Of a stretch of 52,980 bases of DNA, positions 28,598 through 36,424 are shown piece by piece. A program made the position numbers and the translations under genes. The stretch is from CAZKUN01 sp964555935. Its GTDB lineage: Bacteria > Armatimonadota > Zipacnadia > Zipacnadales > VGFC01. The notes under the pieces were generated by a model that saw nothing but the letters and a program-made list of their open reading frames with translations, was not told the origin of the DNA and did not search any database. The stretch covers positions 1 to 52,980 of the forward strand of contig CAZKUN010000031.1 of assembly GCA_964555935.1 (NCBI GenBank). The letters run 5' to 3'. Numbering within the stretch: position 1 is the first letter of the stretch; each line of letters begins with the position of its first letter.

Positions 28598-29797
28598 ATG
28601 ACGCTTATCCTCGCGTGCGCGGCTGTTTGCAGCGCTGCAGCCGCCGACTACTCCATGGCCAAGCTCGATGACCGCGCGCCGGACGGTCACGTTGAGATCC
28701 GCGGCGTAGCGGCCGGCGCGTTCGACCCCGGCTTGTGGGAAGCTGGCGCGCTCAACTGGCACTTCGATTCGCGCGCGCCGCTCATAGAGCCGAAGCCCGG
28801 CAAGTTCCGCAATATCTATGCCCCCATCGTCGTCCGCGAGGACGACCGCTGGCGCATTTACTACGGCGCGTGGGATGGCGTCGAGACGGCCTACGACCGC
28901 ATCTACACCGCGTGGACTGATGATTTCCTGACGATCCACGACCGGCACATGGTCATCGATCACGGCGACTTCCACCACGTCTGCAACTGCTGCGCCATTC
29001 GGCTGCCCAACGGGGAGTATCGCCTGGTCGCCACGGCGCTCCTGCCGGGCATACACAACCGTCCGGTCGGCTTCACCAGTCCCGACGGGCTCGCGTGGAA
29101 TGGCTCCGCGCCGCATGTCGCCAAGATGGACGATCTCCTCAAGGTGGATGGCTATGAGGGTTTCGCCGAGTCGGACATCAACGGGATGAACGCGCTGCTA
29201 TACGAAGACGGCGTCTACCGGCTCTACTTCGGCGACTTCCGCAACTTCACCAACGTGTTCCGCGCGAGCAGCACGGACTTCAAGAACTTCACCTTCGACG
29301 GACCCGTGTTAGACGGCACCCATGCGGTCAACGACGTGAAGCGGCTCGATGTGGACGGCGAGCCGTGGTACCTCATGGCGGCGCATCTCAACGGCGACAC
29401 GCTGTGGTACTCGCTGTCTCGCGATGGCATGAGCTTTGATCCAGTCCACGTGCTCACCAACAACCAGTCCGAAGCAGATCGATACATGGTCGCTGTTGGG
29501 ATCGTGACCGACGGCGAGCGCGTGCTGGGCATTTTCTACGGAGCGGGCGCCAGTAAGGGCCTCGCCGAGAATCGGATCTTCGCCAAGTGGCTGCAGAAGC
29601 GCGTCGTCTTCGAGACCGCCGCCGGCACGCTGTCCGAGGGAGCGCTGGGGCTAGGTCCGGACGCCTTGCTGCTGCCGGCGTCGGAGGAGGCTACCGGCCG
29701 GTTCCTTGTGTACGCCGAGGATGGCGTCACGCTTCTGCACGCCGGCGACGAGGTCACGGTGAGGCCGGGCGACGTGTGGCAGATAGGCCAGGACTGA
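28598..29797 (+). CDS. Secreted five-bladed beta-propeller protein (GH43/GH32-like fold)
   Basis: A 399-aa protein with a short signal peptide (TLILACAAVCSAAAA) and an AGGAGA ribosome site. The chain has repeating units in which each blade ends with an aromatic-rich strand: WRIYYGAWDG, LVATALLPG, YRLYFGDF, WYLMAAHLNGDTLWYSLS, VLGIFYGAGA. This is the pattern of five-bladed propellers such as GH43, GH32 and GH130. A catalytic Asp/Glu set cannot be assigned with confidence. It probably binds or cuts a polysaccharide outside the cell. An MFS gene follows 7 bp later. Confidence 0.65.
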   Translation: MTLILACAAVCSAAAADYSMAKLDDRAPDGHVEIRGVAAGAFDPGLWEAGALNWHFDSRAPLIEPKPGKFRNIYAPIVVREDDRWRIYYGAWDGVETAYDRIYTAWTDDFLTIHDRHMVIDHGDFHHVCNCCAIRLPNGEYRLVATALLPGIHNRPVGFTSPDGLAWNGSAPHVAKMDDLLKVDGYEGFAESDINGMNALLYEDGVYRLYFGDFRNFTNVFRASSTDFKNFTFDGPVLDGTHAVNDVKRLDVDGEPWYLMAAHLNGDTLWYSLSRDGMSFDPVHVLTNNQSEADRYMVAVGIVTDGERVLGIFYGAGASKGLAENRIFAKWLQKRVVFETAAGTLSEGALGLGPDALLLPASEEATGRFLVYAEDGVTLLHAGDEVTVRPGDVWQIGQD

Positions 29798-29804
29798 GCG
29801 GCGC

Positions 29805-30983
29805 ATGAAGCTCCCCTGCAAGCCTGCCGTCCTGGCGGCGGTCGCCACTGCCCTGTCGCTCCTTGGCGACCAGACCCTCTATGCCGTGCTGCCGACCTAC
29901 TACGAGCAGCTTGCGCTCAAGCCGTGGCACGTTGGCGTGCTCCTCTCAGTCAACCGCTGGATCCGCCTCCTCACCAACCACCTCGCGGAGCGCCTTTGCC
30001 GACGGTTCAGCCCCGGCCTGTTGTTCTGCCTCTCGCTGACGCTGGGCGCCGGTCTGACGGTCATCTACGCGAAGGTCTCTCTCTTCGCCGCGCTCGTAAT
30101 CGCGCGCGTGCTGTGGGGGCTGTGCTGGTCGTTCATCCGGCAGGTCGCCGTCATGACCGTCGTGGAGACGTGCGACGAGAGCGAGACGGGCCAGGCGATG
30201 GGTTTCTACAACGGGATCTCGCGCACGGGCTCGCTGGCCGGCAACCTCCTGGGGGGGGTGTTCCATGATCTCCTTGGTTTCACGGTTGGCCTGCTCGCCA
30301 TGGCGGGGATCTCGTTGCTCGCCGTGCCTTTCGGAGGCCTGTCGCAGAAGGGCGTCAAACGGCTCGGCGATCGTGGCGGCCGCGGGGCCGAGGCCAACGG
30401 CTGGCGCCGGAACTGGCGGCTTGTCCTGTGCGGGCTGGCGGTGGGTTGGGTGGGGGGACTGGTGATGTCGACCACCGGGCTGATCCTGAAGGTCCGCTAC
30501 GGCAAGGACGTGTCCGTCCTATGGTGGGTGCTCGGCGTCGCGTCGCTGAATGGCATACTGCTCTCGGGCCGGTGGACCGCCGATGCCGTCGGCGCGCCTG
30601 CGCTCGGCGCGCTGACCGACCGCTTCGGTCGCGGTCGCGCGCTGCCGATCTTCTTCGGGCTGGGCGCGGCGTCGCTCATCGTCGCCCAGTTCTCCTCTCA
30701 ACTCGCGGTCCTTTGGGCCGGCGTGTGGCTCTACTTCATCTGTGCGACCGCCGTCTACGTCGCCGCCGCCGCCGAGGCGGGTCACCGGGGCTCGCGGGTG
30801 TTCGCCTCCTACATGACCGCCCTCGATCTCGGCGCTGCCCTGGGGCCCGTCGTTGGCTGGGGCATCCAGCAATACTTCGACCTCGCTCCGGTGGTCTTCT
30901 ATATTGGCGGCGGCATCTACCTCGCGGCCTGCCTCGTCTCATGGGGCGCCGTGCCCGTCGGCGGGGCACGCCCGCGCGATTAA
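29805..30983 (+). CDS. Major facilitator superfamily transporter
   Basis: A 392-aa membrane protein with about twelve hydrophobic segments. The MFS loop 2-3 region (SVNRWIRLLTNHLAERLCRRF) and the equivalent loop in the second half (GALTDRFGRGRALPIFF) contain the expected basic/acidic residues. The central basic loop (SQKGVKRLGDRGGRG) separates two six-helix halves. It probably moves a small solute across the inner membrane; its position after a carbohydrate-type propeller protein suggests a sugar or sugar acid, which is an inference. Confidence 0.82.
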   Translation: MKLPCKPAVLAAVATALSLLGDQTLYAVLPTYYEQLALKPWHVGVLLSVNRWIRLLTNHLAERLCRRFSPGLLFCLSLTLGAGLTVIYAKVSLFAALVIARVLWGLCWSFIRQVAVMTVVETCDESETGQAMGFYNGISRTGSLAGNLLGGVFHDLLGFTVGLLAMAGISLLAVPFGGLSQKGVKRLGDRGGRGAEANGWRRNWRLVLCGLAVGWVGGLVMSTTGLILKVRYGKDVSVLWWVLGVASLNGILLSGRWTADAVGAPALGALTDRFGRGRALPIFFGLGAASLIVAQFSSQLAVLWAGVWLYFICATAVYVAAAAEAGHRGSRVFASYMTALDLGAALGPVVGWGIQQYFDLAPVVFYIGGGIYLAACLVSWGAVPVGGARPRD

Positions 30984-30988
30984 ACCCC

Positions 30989-31016
30989 TTGCCGATATCT
31001 CTATATAGGGTACATT
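30989..31016 (+). promoter_or_regulatory. Possible promoter before membrane-protein pair
   Basis: TTGCCG at 30989-30994 and TACATT at 31011-31016 with 16 bp between, in an AT-richer stretch just after the MFS stop codon. A weak match, but it would give the two following membrane genes their own start. Confidence 0.3.
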
Positions 31017-31105
31017 GAGGCAGTGTTTGCCGTGATTCTCCGTGCCATCCAGGAGGGTGCGTCATCGCGCCATTTACTGTCAGCCGGACACGCCTCGTCA
31101 CGGTA

Positions 31106-31780
31106 TTGGCGGTCATCGCCTTCGTTCTCTGCCTGGCGAGCCTCTGCGTCAACGTGCCCACGCGCGTGTTGCATGTCGAGAACGTCCCGTTTGATCATCT
31201 TCTGGATGTCATCCAGGAAGGCAACATCCCGACTTACTTCTCGACAGTCATCCTGGCTCTGGCGGCGCTGCTCTTGTGGGTTGTCGCGGCGGGCGTAGGA
31301 TCGGATGACCCTCGCGGAGCGCGCCCCTGGAAGGCACTGTCCCTAATCTTCCTGTATCTCTCGGTCGACGAGGCCTCCCAACTCCACGAACTATCCCGGC
31401 GCATTCCGAAACACTGGTTGCCGGACTGGGGCATACTGCATTGGCCGTGGGTCATCATCGGTACCGTTGGCGTGATCGCGCTCATTTTGGGTTTCTGCCG
31501 TTTCCTGAAGCAGCTTCAGAAGGACACGCGGGTGGGGATCATAGTCGCCGGCGCGATCTTCATCGGCGGCGCGCTGGGTCTTGAGTTGGTCGGCGCATCG
31601 CTTATCAGCTCCGACGGCCCGCAGTTGGCGCTCGTCATCGAGGAGACCGTCGAGGAGTTCATGGAAATGACCGGCGTGATCCTGTTCATCAATGCTCTGC
31701 TGCTGCACATCACGCGCCATTTGCCGCCCATACAGCTCCGCGTTCTCCCCACGGACCCCGTAGGGGAAACCGAGGAGTGA
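31106..31780 (+). CDS. Multi-pass membrane protein of unknown function
   Basis: A 224-aa protein if started at the TTG at 31106. About six hydrophobic segments. Notable polar motifs are FLYLSVDEASQLHELSRR (~88-105) and IEETVEEFMEMTGVILF (~178-194), where acidic and histidine residues sit at membrane edges, as in small membrane enzymes or channels; no family is recognised. The TTG lacks a ribosome site. AGGAGG at 31051-31056 is 7 nt before an in-frame ATC at 31064, which would add 14 residues including two arginines that complete the first membrane segment, so the real start may be there. It is 4 bp upstream of a glycosyltransferase-like gene. Confidence 0.6.
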   Translation: MAVIAFVLCLASLCVNVPTRVLHVENVPFDHLLDVIQEGNIPTYFSTVILALAALLLWVVAAGVGSDDPRGARPWKALSLIFLYLSVDEASQLHELSRRIPKHWLPDWGILHWPWVIIGTVGVIALILGFCRFLKQLQKDTRVGIIVAGAIFIGGALGLELVGASLISSDGPQLALVIEETVEEFMEMTGVILFINALLLHITRHLPPIQLRVLPTDPVGETEE

Positions 31781-31784
31781 CCCT

Positions 31785-33050
31785 ATGAGCGACTCGAACC
31801 GCGCTGACTGGCTGCGGGCGCACGGCTTCAAGGTGATCGTCGTAGTCGCCACGTTGGCCTACCTCGCCGGCGGCTTGGCCTACACCATGGTCGGCAGCGG
31901 CTCGACGCTCTTCGTCAACGATGGGTTCCAATACTACTGCTACCTGCCGTCCCTCGCGTTGGACCGCGATCTCGACTTCACCAATGAGTACGAGATCGGC
32001 CGAGCCGACAACTCCGGCGGCGCTGAATCCGAGTTCACCGCCATCGTGCCTGAAACCGGTCGTCCGGGCAACGCGTGGGCGGTCGGCCCGGCGATCCTCT
32101 GGGCGCCGTTTTTTCTGGTAGGCCTTCTGTCTGAGTGGCTGACTGGAGATGTCACCGGGTTCAGCATGTGGTGCCAGTGGCCGGCGTACATGGGGTCGCT
32201 GTTTTGGGGAGTGCTCGGCGCGTGGATCCTGTACCGGAAGGTGCTGGCCGATTACGGCCAGCTCACGCGGTTGCTGGTGGTCACGGTCGCGCTCGTGGCT
32301 ACTAACATCAGCTACTACCTGTTCTTTGCCGGTCACATGTCCCATTCGCTCTCGTTCTTTGCCGTGACGCTGCACATCTACTGTCTGCGGGAGCTACTGA
32401 CCAAGCCCGCCGACCTCCGTTGGTGGGCGTTCAGCGGGCTGTCCTTCGGTCTCGTTGGTCTCGTGCGTTGGCAGGACGTCGTTATCGGCGTGCTGACGCT
32501 AGCTGTGGCCGCTAAGCTCCTCGCAACCGCGAAGCCATGCCGCCGGGCGCTACTTGGCCTGGTCCTTGGGCTTGTCGGGACGCTCCCGGCCGTGGCCATC
32601 CAGGCGCTTGTCTTCAACTCCATCTACGGCAAGTCGTTCCTTATCCCCCAGGGCGATGGTTGGATGGTCTGGACGCGTCCTCATGTGCTTGAGGTCCTGT
32701 TCTCGTATCCCAAGGGCTTCTTCCTCAACAGCCCCGTGCTGGTGTTTGGCGTGGCAGGCCTCATCATGGCCGCCGCCAAGGACCGGGTTTGGTCGCTGGC
32801 GTCACTGCTCACGGTTGCGGTGGCGGTTTATGTTTGCGCGGCGTCGACCCAGTGGGGCTCGGGGGAGTCCTTCGGAATGCGCCGGCTCGTGGCAATGCTG
32901 CCGGTGTTGGCCGTGGGGATGTGTGAGGCCGTCCGCCGATTGCGGGAGGGAATCTGGCCGAAGGGGCTCTGGGCCATGGGCGCTTTGGGCGTCGCTTGGA
33001 ACTGGGCACTTCTGGCGATCTATTTCGTCGAGCGCATTCGCCACCCCTAG
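31785..33050 (+). CDS. GT-C-type glycosyltransferase-like membrane protein
   Basis: A 421-aa protein with 9-11 membrane segments. After the first segment comes a long outer loop with NDGFQYYCYLPSLALDRDLDF, resembling the acidic D/E-x-Y loop used by GT-C enzymes (PMT/ArnT type) to bind polyprenyl-phosphate sugars. Other loops have GHMSHSLSF and WGSGESFGMRR. No Pfam family can be named with certainty. It would transfer a sugar from a lipid carrier on the outer face of the membrane. It ends convergently with the GH15 gene, sharing one CTAG for both stop codons. Confidence 0.55.
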   Translation: MSDSNRADWLRAHGFKVIVVVATLAYLAGGLAYTMVGSGSTLFVNDGFQYYCYLPSLALDRDLDFTNEYEIGRADNSGGAESEFTAIVPETGRPGNAWAVGPAILWAPFFLVGLLSEWLTGDVTGFSMWCQWPAYMGSLFWGVLGAWILYRKVLADYGQLTRLLVVTVALVATNISYYLFFAGHMSHSLSFFAVTLHIYCLRELLTKPADLRWWAFSGLSFGLVGLVRWQDVVIGVLTLAVAAKLLATAKPCRRALLGLVLGLVGTLPAVAIQALVFNSIYGKSFLIPQGDGWMVWTRPHVLEVLFSYPKGFFLNSPVLVFGVAGLIMAAAKDRVWSLASLLTVAVAVYVCAASTQWGSGESFGMRRLVAMLPVLAVGMCEAVRRLREGIWPKGLWAMGALGVAWNWALLAIYFVERIRHP

Positions 33051-35026
33051 CCCCCAAGTTCCGAGCGCTTCGCCACGTAGTCCCTCACCGTCTGCACGAA
33101 GGTCGCGTGGCTCCACGTCAGCGGGCTGACTGATAGCGGCTCGCCCGTGTGCGGGTGGACCTGCTCGGCCATCACCCCGCTCTCGAGTGCCTTTGCCGGG
33201 CACCACTCCAACAACTCCAGGGCCGGCTCCAGGTCACTCAGCGCCTTGGCCTTCGCAATGTGCCACTGCGCAAGCCACAGCGTGCAGATGAACCACGGAT
33301 TGCCAGGCACGGCCTCGATGTCATCCGAGACCTGGTGGTAGTAATCGTTCTCATATCGGGCGATTCCGCCCACGTCAGTCTTCACCCAGAGCCGCTCTCT
33401 CACAGCTTCCATGGTCGCCACGATACGCGGCTCGTCCGGCTCGAACATGCCGAAATACCAGAGCCCAAACAGCGAGGCGTCGATCGTCTCGTCGCGCTGC
33501 CACGCGCCGGACTCGTCGCGGTTGATCATCCGCACGTACCGCCCCAGATCGTCCGCCCAGAGGTGCTGCTCAACGCCGCTCTTCACCTCGCTTGCAGCGG
33601 ATCTATAGCCCTCGGCGGCGTCCGTCTCGCCGAACGCCTCGGCGAACTTCGCCGCCGCCTGCAGCCCGGCCCAAGTGGCTCCTACCGTCCAACCTGGCAC
33701 CCCGCGCCGCTCCTCCCAAAGATCCCACGATTCTCGCGGGAGGCCCGTCTCGGGATCGCGGTAGTCGGCCATCCAGTCACCCGCGCGGATGATGACTCCC
33801 CGGTAGAGGGGCTTAATCAGCTCGATGATGCGGAAGCGCTCGAAGTGGCGCCAGAGCGCCCACAGCACGAGCGCTGTTTCGTCCTCCTGGATGGGCAATT
33901 GCTTCTCGCCCTGGTGCAGCCACCCATGCCATGACGATCCCAGCGATCCATCCGGGTTGTATTTGTGCAGCAGGTAGCCGCGATCGGTGATGGCTCGTTT
34001 GCAGAAACCGAAGAACCGTTGCGCCGCCGCCGAATATCCCGCATCGATCAGCGTCCGGACCATGAGCGCCCCGTCGCGCGGCCACATGTACCCATAGCTG
34101 TCGCTCGCGTACCGCGCCATCTCCCAGTCCGTGCTGGCGATGATCGCGCCCCCCTCGTCGATCTGGGTCCGCAGCACCAGCAGGCTCCGGCGATACAACT
34201 CGGCAATCGGCTCGGGCAGGCCGGGACAGTCCTCATCCTCCTTCGTCGCCCAGAGGCTCCAGTAGTCCCGCGTCCGCTTGATGAACTCCGCCGGGCCCTT
34301 CGCCCGCACGGCGCGATTCACCAGCCGCGCCTGATCGAAATCCTCGCCGACGCAGATCCAATACCAGCCTCTGGCCTCGCCATTCGGCGGAAGCTCAAGG
34401 TGCAGGCCGACAGCCGAATCCACGCTTCCTTGCGCGACTGCATTGCCCGAGAGCGCCCCATCCTCGGCATCCCGCCACGCGCCCTCCTTGCCGCGCGTCT
34501 CTTTCTCGCCGATGGCCCATTCATCCACGCCGATTGCCACGTCATCGCCACTCGCCTTCGCCGCGTTGACGAGAAACCAGCGCTTCCCCTTGTAATGGAA
34601 GACCGCGCGCCGCTCGGGCTCGTAGTATGCCGTGTCGCCAATGGGGTGTCCGCCGATGTGGAAATCCTGCCCGAAGAACAGCCTCACCTCACGCTTCGCA
34701 TCGCGTTCATTGTGGACGGTGATCTCGCGGATGTAGAGCTGCTCGTGGAAGTCCACGACGTCATGGCAGACGAGTCGAAGGCCGAGGTCAGGGTGGCGCA
34801 GCGTCACGTGGGTCACCAGCGTTCCGGGCAGGTAAGTCAGGCTCGTCTCCCAACCGGGGTCGCTGGTCCATCGGAACGAGCCATCCGCCCAGACGCCGAA
34901 CCTGAACGCATGCCCGCCCGCGTGGTTTTCCTGGCCGACGTGAGGCCAGTAGATGTCGCGGATTTGGTAGTCGCTGTCGAAGTTGACCTGCAGCGATCCA
35001 TTGCCAATGGGGATGTCTCTGGGCAT
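33047..35026 (-). CDS. Glycoside hydrolase family 15 glucoamylase-like enzyme
   Basis: A 659-aa protein without a signal peptide. N-terminal beta-sandwich (residues ~1-260; MPRDIPIGNGSLQVNFD) and a C-terminal (alpha/alpha)6 barrel. Active-site stretches are intact: SYGYMWPRDGALM (~310-322), LPIQEDETALVLWAL, the catalytic acid E438 in WDLWEER, and the catalytic base E621 in MAEQVHPHTGEP, followed by LTWSHATF. GH15 enzymes release glucose from maltodextrins, isomaltodextrins or trehalose; its length and N-domain match bacterial glucoamylases or glucodextranases. The lack of an export signal points to use on imported or stored glucans. Confidence 0.9.
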   Translation of the reverse strand: MPRDIPIGNGSLQVNFDSDYQIRDIYWPHVGQENHAGGHAFRFGVWADGSFRWTSDPGWETSLTYLPGTLVTHVTLRHPDLGLRLVCHDVVDFHEQLYIREITVHNERDAKREVRLFFGQDFHIGGHPIGDTAYYEPERRAVFHYKGKRWFLVNAAKASGDDVAIGVDEWAIGEKETRGKEGAWRDAEDGALSGNAVAQGSVDSAVGLHLELPPNGEARGWYWICVGEDFDQARLVNRAVRAKGPAEFIKRTRDYWSLWATKEDEDCPGLPEPIAELYRRSLLVLRTQIDEGGAIIASTDWEMARYASDSYGYMWPRDGALMVRTLIDAGYSAAAQRFFGFCKRAITDRGYLLHKYNPDGSLGSSWHGWLHQGEKQLPIQEDETALVLWALWRHFERFRIIELIKPLYRGVIIRAGDWMADYRDPETGLPRESWDLWEERRGVPGWTVGATWAGLQAAAKFAEAFGETDAAEGYRSAASEVKSGVEQHLWADDLGRYVRMINRDESGAWQRDETIDASLFGLWYFGMFEPDEPRIVATMEAVRERLWVKTDVGGIARYENDYYHQVSDDIEAVPGNPWFICTLWLAQWHIAKAKALSDLEPALELLEWCPAKALESGVMAEQVHPHTGEPLSVSPLTWSHATFVQTVRDYVAKRSELGG

Positions 35027-35152
35027 CGCCGTTCACCCCTCGCGGTCCATCGCTTTCCACTTCTAGCACTAACCCCCATGCAGGATGCCCGGCCTTCGTG
35101 AGGGAACGTGTCGCGCGACACGGTCAACGCCGGTTCTCTTGGAGCCAACCAC

Positions 35153-35905
35153 ATGTCCATCACCGCCCGCGCATCCGCCCACCGTGGCGACGTCAAGCTC
35201 GCGCCTGAGAGTACCGTTCCCGCCGTTCGCCTGGCTTGGGAGAAGGGCGCGCACCAGATCGAGTTCGACGTGCAGATGTCCTCCGACGGCCGCCTCGTCT
35301 GCATCCACGATGATTCGGTCGACCGGACGTCCAATGGCACCGGGAGAATCTCGGATCTTACCTTCGACGAGATCCGCAGCCTCGACGCCGGAGGGTGGAA
35401 GTCCGCGGAGCATGCGGGGGCCCAGATTCCGACGTTCCGCGAGCTGCTGGAAGCCGCGCCGCCCCCCGTGCTGCTGAACGTTCACCTGCGGGAGATCCCG
35501 GGCCTGATTCCGAAGCTGGTGGAAGAGATCGTGGCGATGGATCGGGTCGAGCAGTGCGTGCTGGCCGCCAGCGAGGCGCAGATGCGCGAATCCCGCAAGC
35601 TCTGCCCGGAGCTTCGCATCTGCAACATGGAGGGGCAGGGCCCGGCCGCCAGCGATTACATCAATCGGACCATCGCCCTCGGCGCTGAGTTCATCCAGGT
35701 CTGGGGCTGGCACGATACGATGCCCGATGCCTGTCGCCGGCTGCACGACGCGGGGGTGACGATCAACTACTTCGGCACCGAGGATCCGGTCGAGATGCGC
35801 CGCCTCGCGGAGGCCGGCGTCGATTACATCCTCTCCGACGACCTCGACACGCTGCTGGCGGTGCTGTCTGAGTACGGTGTCGAACCGCTGGAAACCGGTG
35901 GCTGA
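35153..35905 (+). CDS. Glycerophosphodiester phosphodiesterase family protein
   Basis: A 250-aa TIM-barrel protein from the ATG at 35153 (GGAG upstream; an earlier in-frame start at 35108 has no such site). Active-site residues of GDPD enzymes are present: H10-R11-G12, E19 (LAPESTVPA), E37 and D39 (IEFDVQMSSDG), and H52 (VCIHDDSVDRTSNG). It has no signal peptide, so it probably cleaves glycerophosphodiesters from phospholipid turnover in the cytoplasm. It is divergent from the GH15 gene. Confidence 0.88.
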   Translation: MSITARASAHRGDVKLAPESTVPAVRLAWEKGAHQIEFDVQMSSDGRLVCIHDDSVDRTSNGTGRISDLTFDEIRSLDAGGWKSAEHAGAQIPTFRELLEAAPPPVLLNVHLREIPGLIPKLVEEIVAMDRVEQCVLAASEAQMRESRKLCPELRICNMEGQGPAASDYINRTIALGAEFIQVWGWHDTMPDACRRLHDAGVTINYFGTEDPVEMRRLAEAGVDYILSDDLDTLLAVLSEYGVEPLETGG

Positions 35906-35919
35906 GGCGCCGCACCCAT

Positions 35920-35948
35920 TTGACACCTCAGAGCGTATACGGTATGAT
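35920..35948 (+). promoter_or_regulatory. Consensus sigma70-type promoter of leuA leader
   Basis: TTGACA at 35920-35925, exactly 17 bp, then TATGAT at 35943-35948. Almost a full match to the housekeeping consensus. Transcription should begin near 35955, leaving a leader of about 470 nt before leuA. Confidence 0.85.
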
Positions 35949-35969
35949 TCGCCGCAGACAACCTGACAT

Positions 35970-36255
35970 AAAGACTGTGACAGGGAGTAGTACGCAGGGG
36001 ACGGATCACAGAGAAGTCGCGGATGCTGAGACGCGACCATCCTGAAGCTGCTGAAACTCGCCCTTGAGTTGCGTGCCGAAACGCGCATGTTGCGCCTATT
36101 AGGTCACGACGGAGCGCCTACCGTTACCCAGGCGATGGCCTCGGAGCTTCATGCTCCCGTGCCGGCAAAGTGGGTCGCCCCAAGCGGTCAAGAAGAGTGG
36201 TACCGCGGAAGTCACCTGACCTCCGTCTCTTCATGAGACGGGGGCTTTTCGTTTT
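35970..36255 (+). ncRNA. T-box leader (leucine-type)
   Basis: The conserved T-box sequence AAGAGTGGTACCGCGG is at 36193-36208. The stem I 5' strand has GGGAGTAGTACGCAGG (35983 on), with AGTA of the specifier-loop fold; its distal arm has GAGAAGTCGCGGATGCTGAGA. The opposite strand is CTGCTGAAACTCGCCC at ~36048-36063: short helices (GCAG/CTGC above, CAGGG/CCCTTG below) place GAAACTC in the specifier loop, so CTC (Leu) is the likely specifier. This fits the downstream leuA. Uncharged tRNA-Leu should stabilise the antiterminator; charged tRNA allows the terminator. Edges are approximate and the specifier is an inference. Confidence 0.88.
36221..36255 (+). terminator. Intrinsic terminator of the T-box leader
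   Basis: A 9-bp stem (36221-36229 with 36235-36243, one G-U pair) with loop TTCAT, then CTTTTCGTTTT. It directly follows the T-box sequence, as in transcription-attenuating T-box leaders. Confidence 0.85.
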
Positions 36256-36289
36256 CCGGTAACGCAGACCCAGACCACGGGGAGGTGTG

Positions 36290-36358
36290 ATGATGGCAAC
36301 AGTGACGCATGTTGCCCGCCCGCTCGGCACGAGAATCACCCTCGCCCTGCCGGTGTAG
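36290..36358 (+). CDS. Possible 22-aa small ORF between T-box terminator and leuA
   Basis: ATG-ATG with GGGGAGGTG just upstream encodes MMATVTHVARPLGTRITLAL followed by PV and a stop at 36356-36358. The ribosome site is strong. Its leucine codons are too few for a classical leader peptide, and a palindrome begins at its stop codon, so it may be fortuitous or the remnant of an inserted repeat. Confidence 0.3.
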   Translation: MMATVTHVARPLGTRITLALPV

Positions 36359-36380
36359 GGGCGCGATTCATCGCGCCCGA
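36359..36380. repeat. Perfect palindromic repeat upstream of leuA
   Basis: GGGCGCGA, a 4-nt centre (TTCA) and TCGCGCCC form an 8-bp perfect stem right after the small ORF stop. The string around it (GTAGGGGCGCGATTCATCGC) resembles short interspersed palindromes common in several bacterial phyla. Only one copy is visible in the window. Confidence 0.4.
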
Positions 36381-36424
36381 GCCGTCGCTCTTCCGCACGC
36401 AGCCGTACCAAGGAGCTTCCAGCC

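Larger units (their letters stand above)
35906..36424 (+). other. 518-bp non-coding leader region of leuA
   Basis: This gap holds a consensus promoter, a T-box leader with its terminator, a very short ORF with a good ribosome site, and a perfect palindrome (each listed separately). No longer protein-coding gene is seen. Confidence 0.85.
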
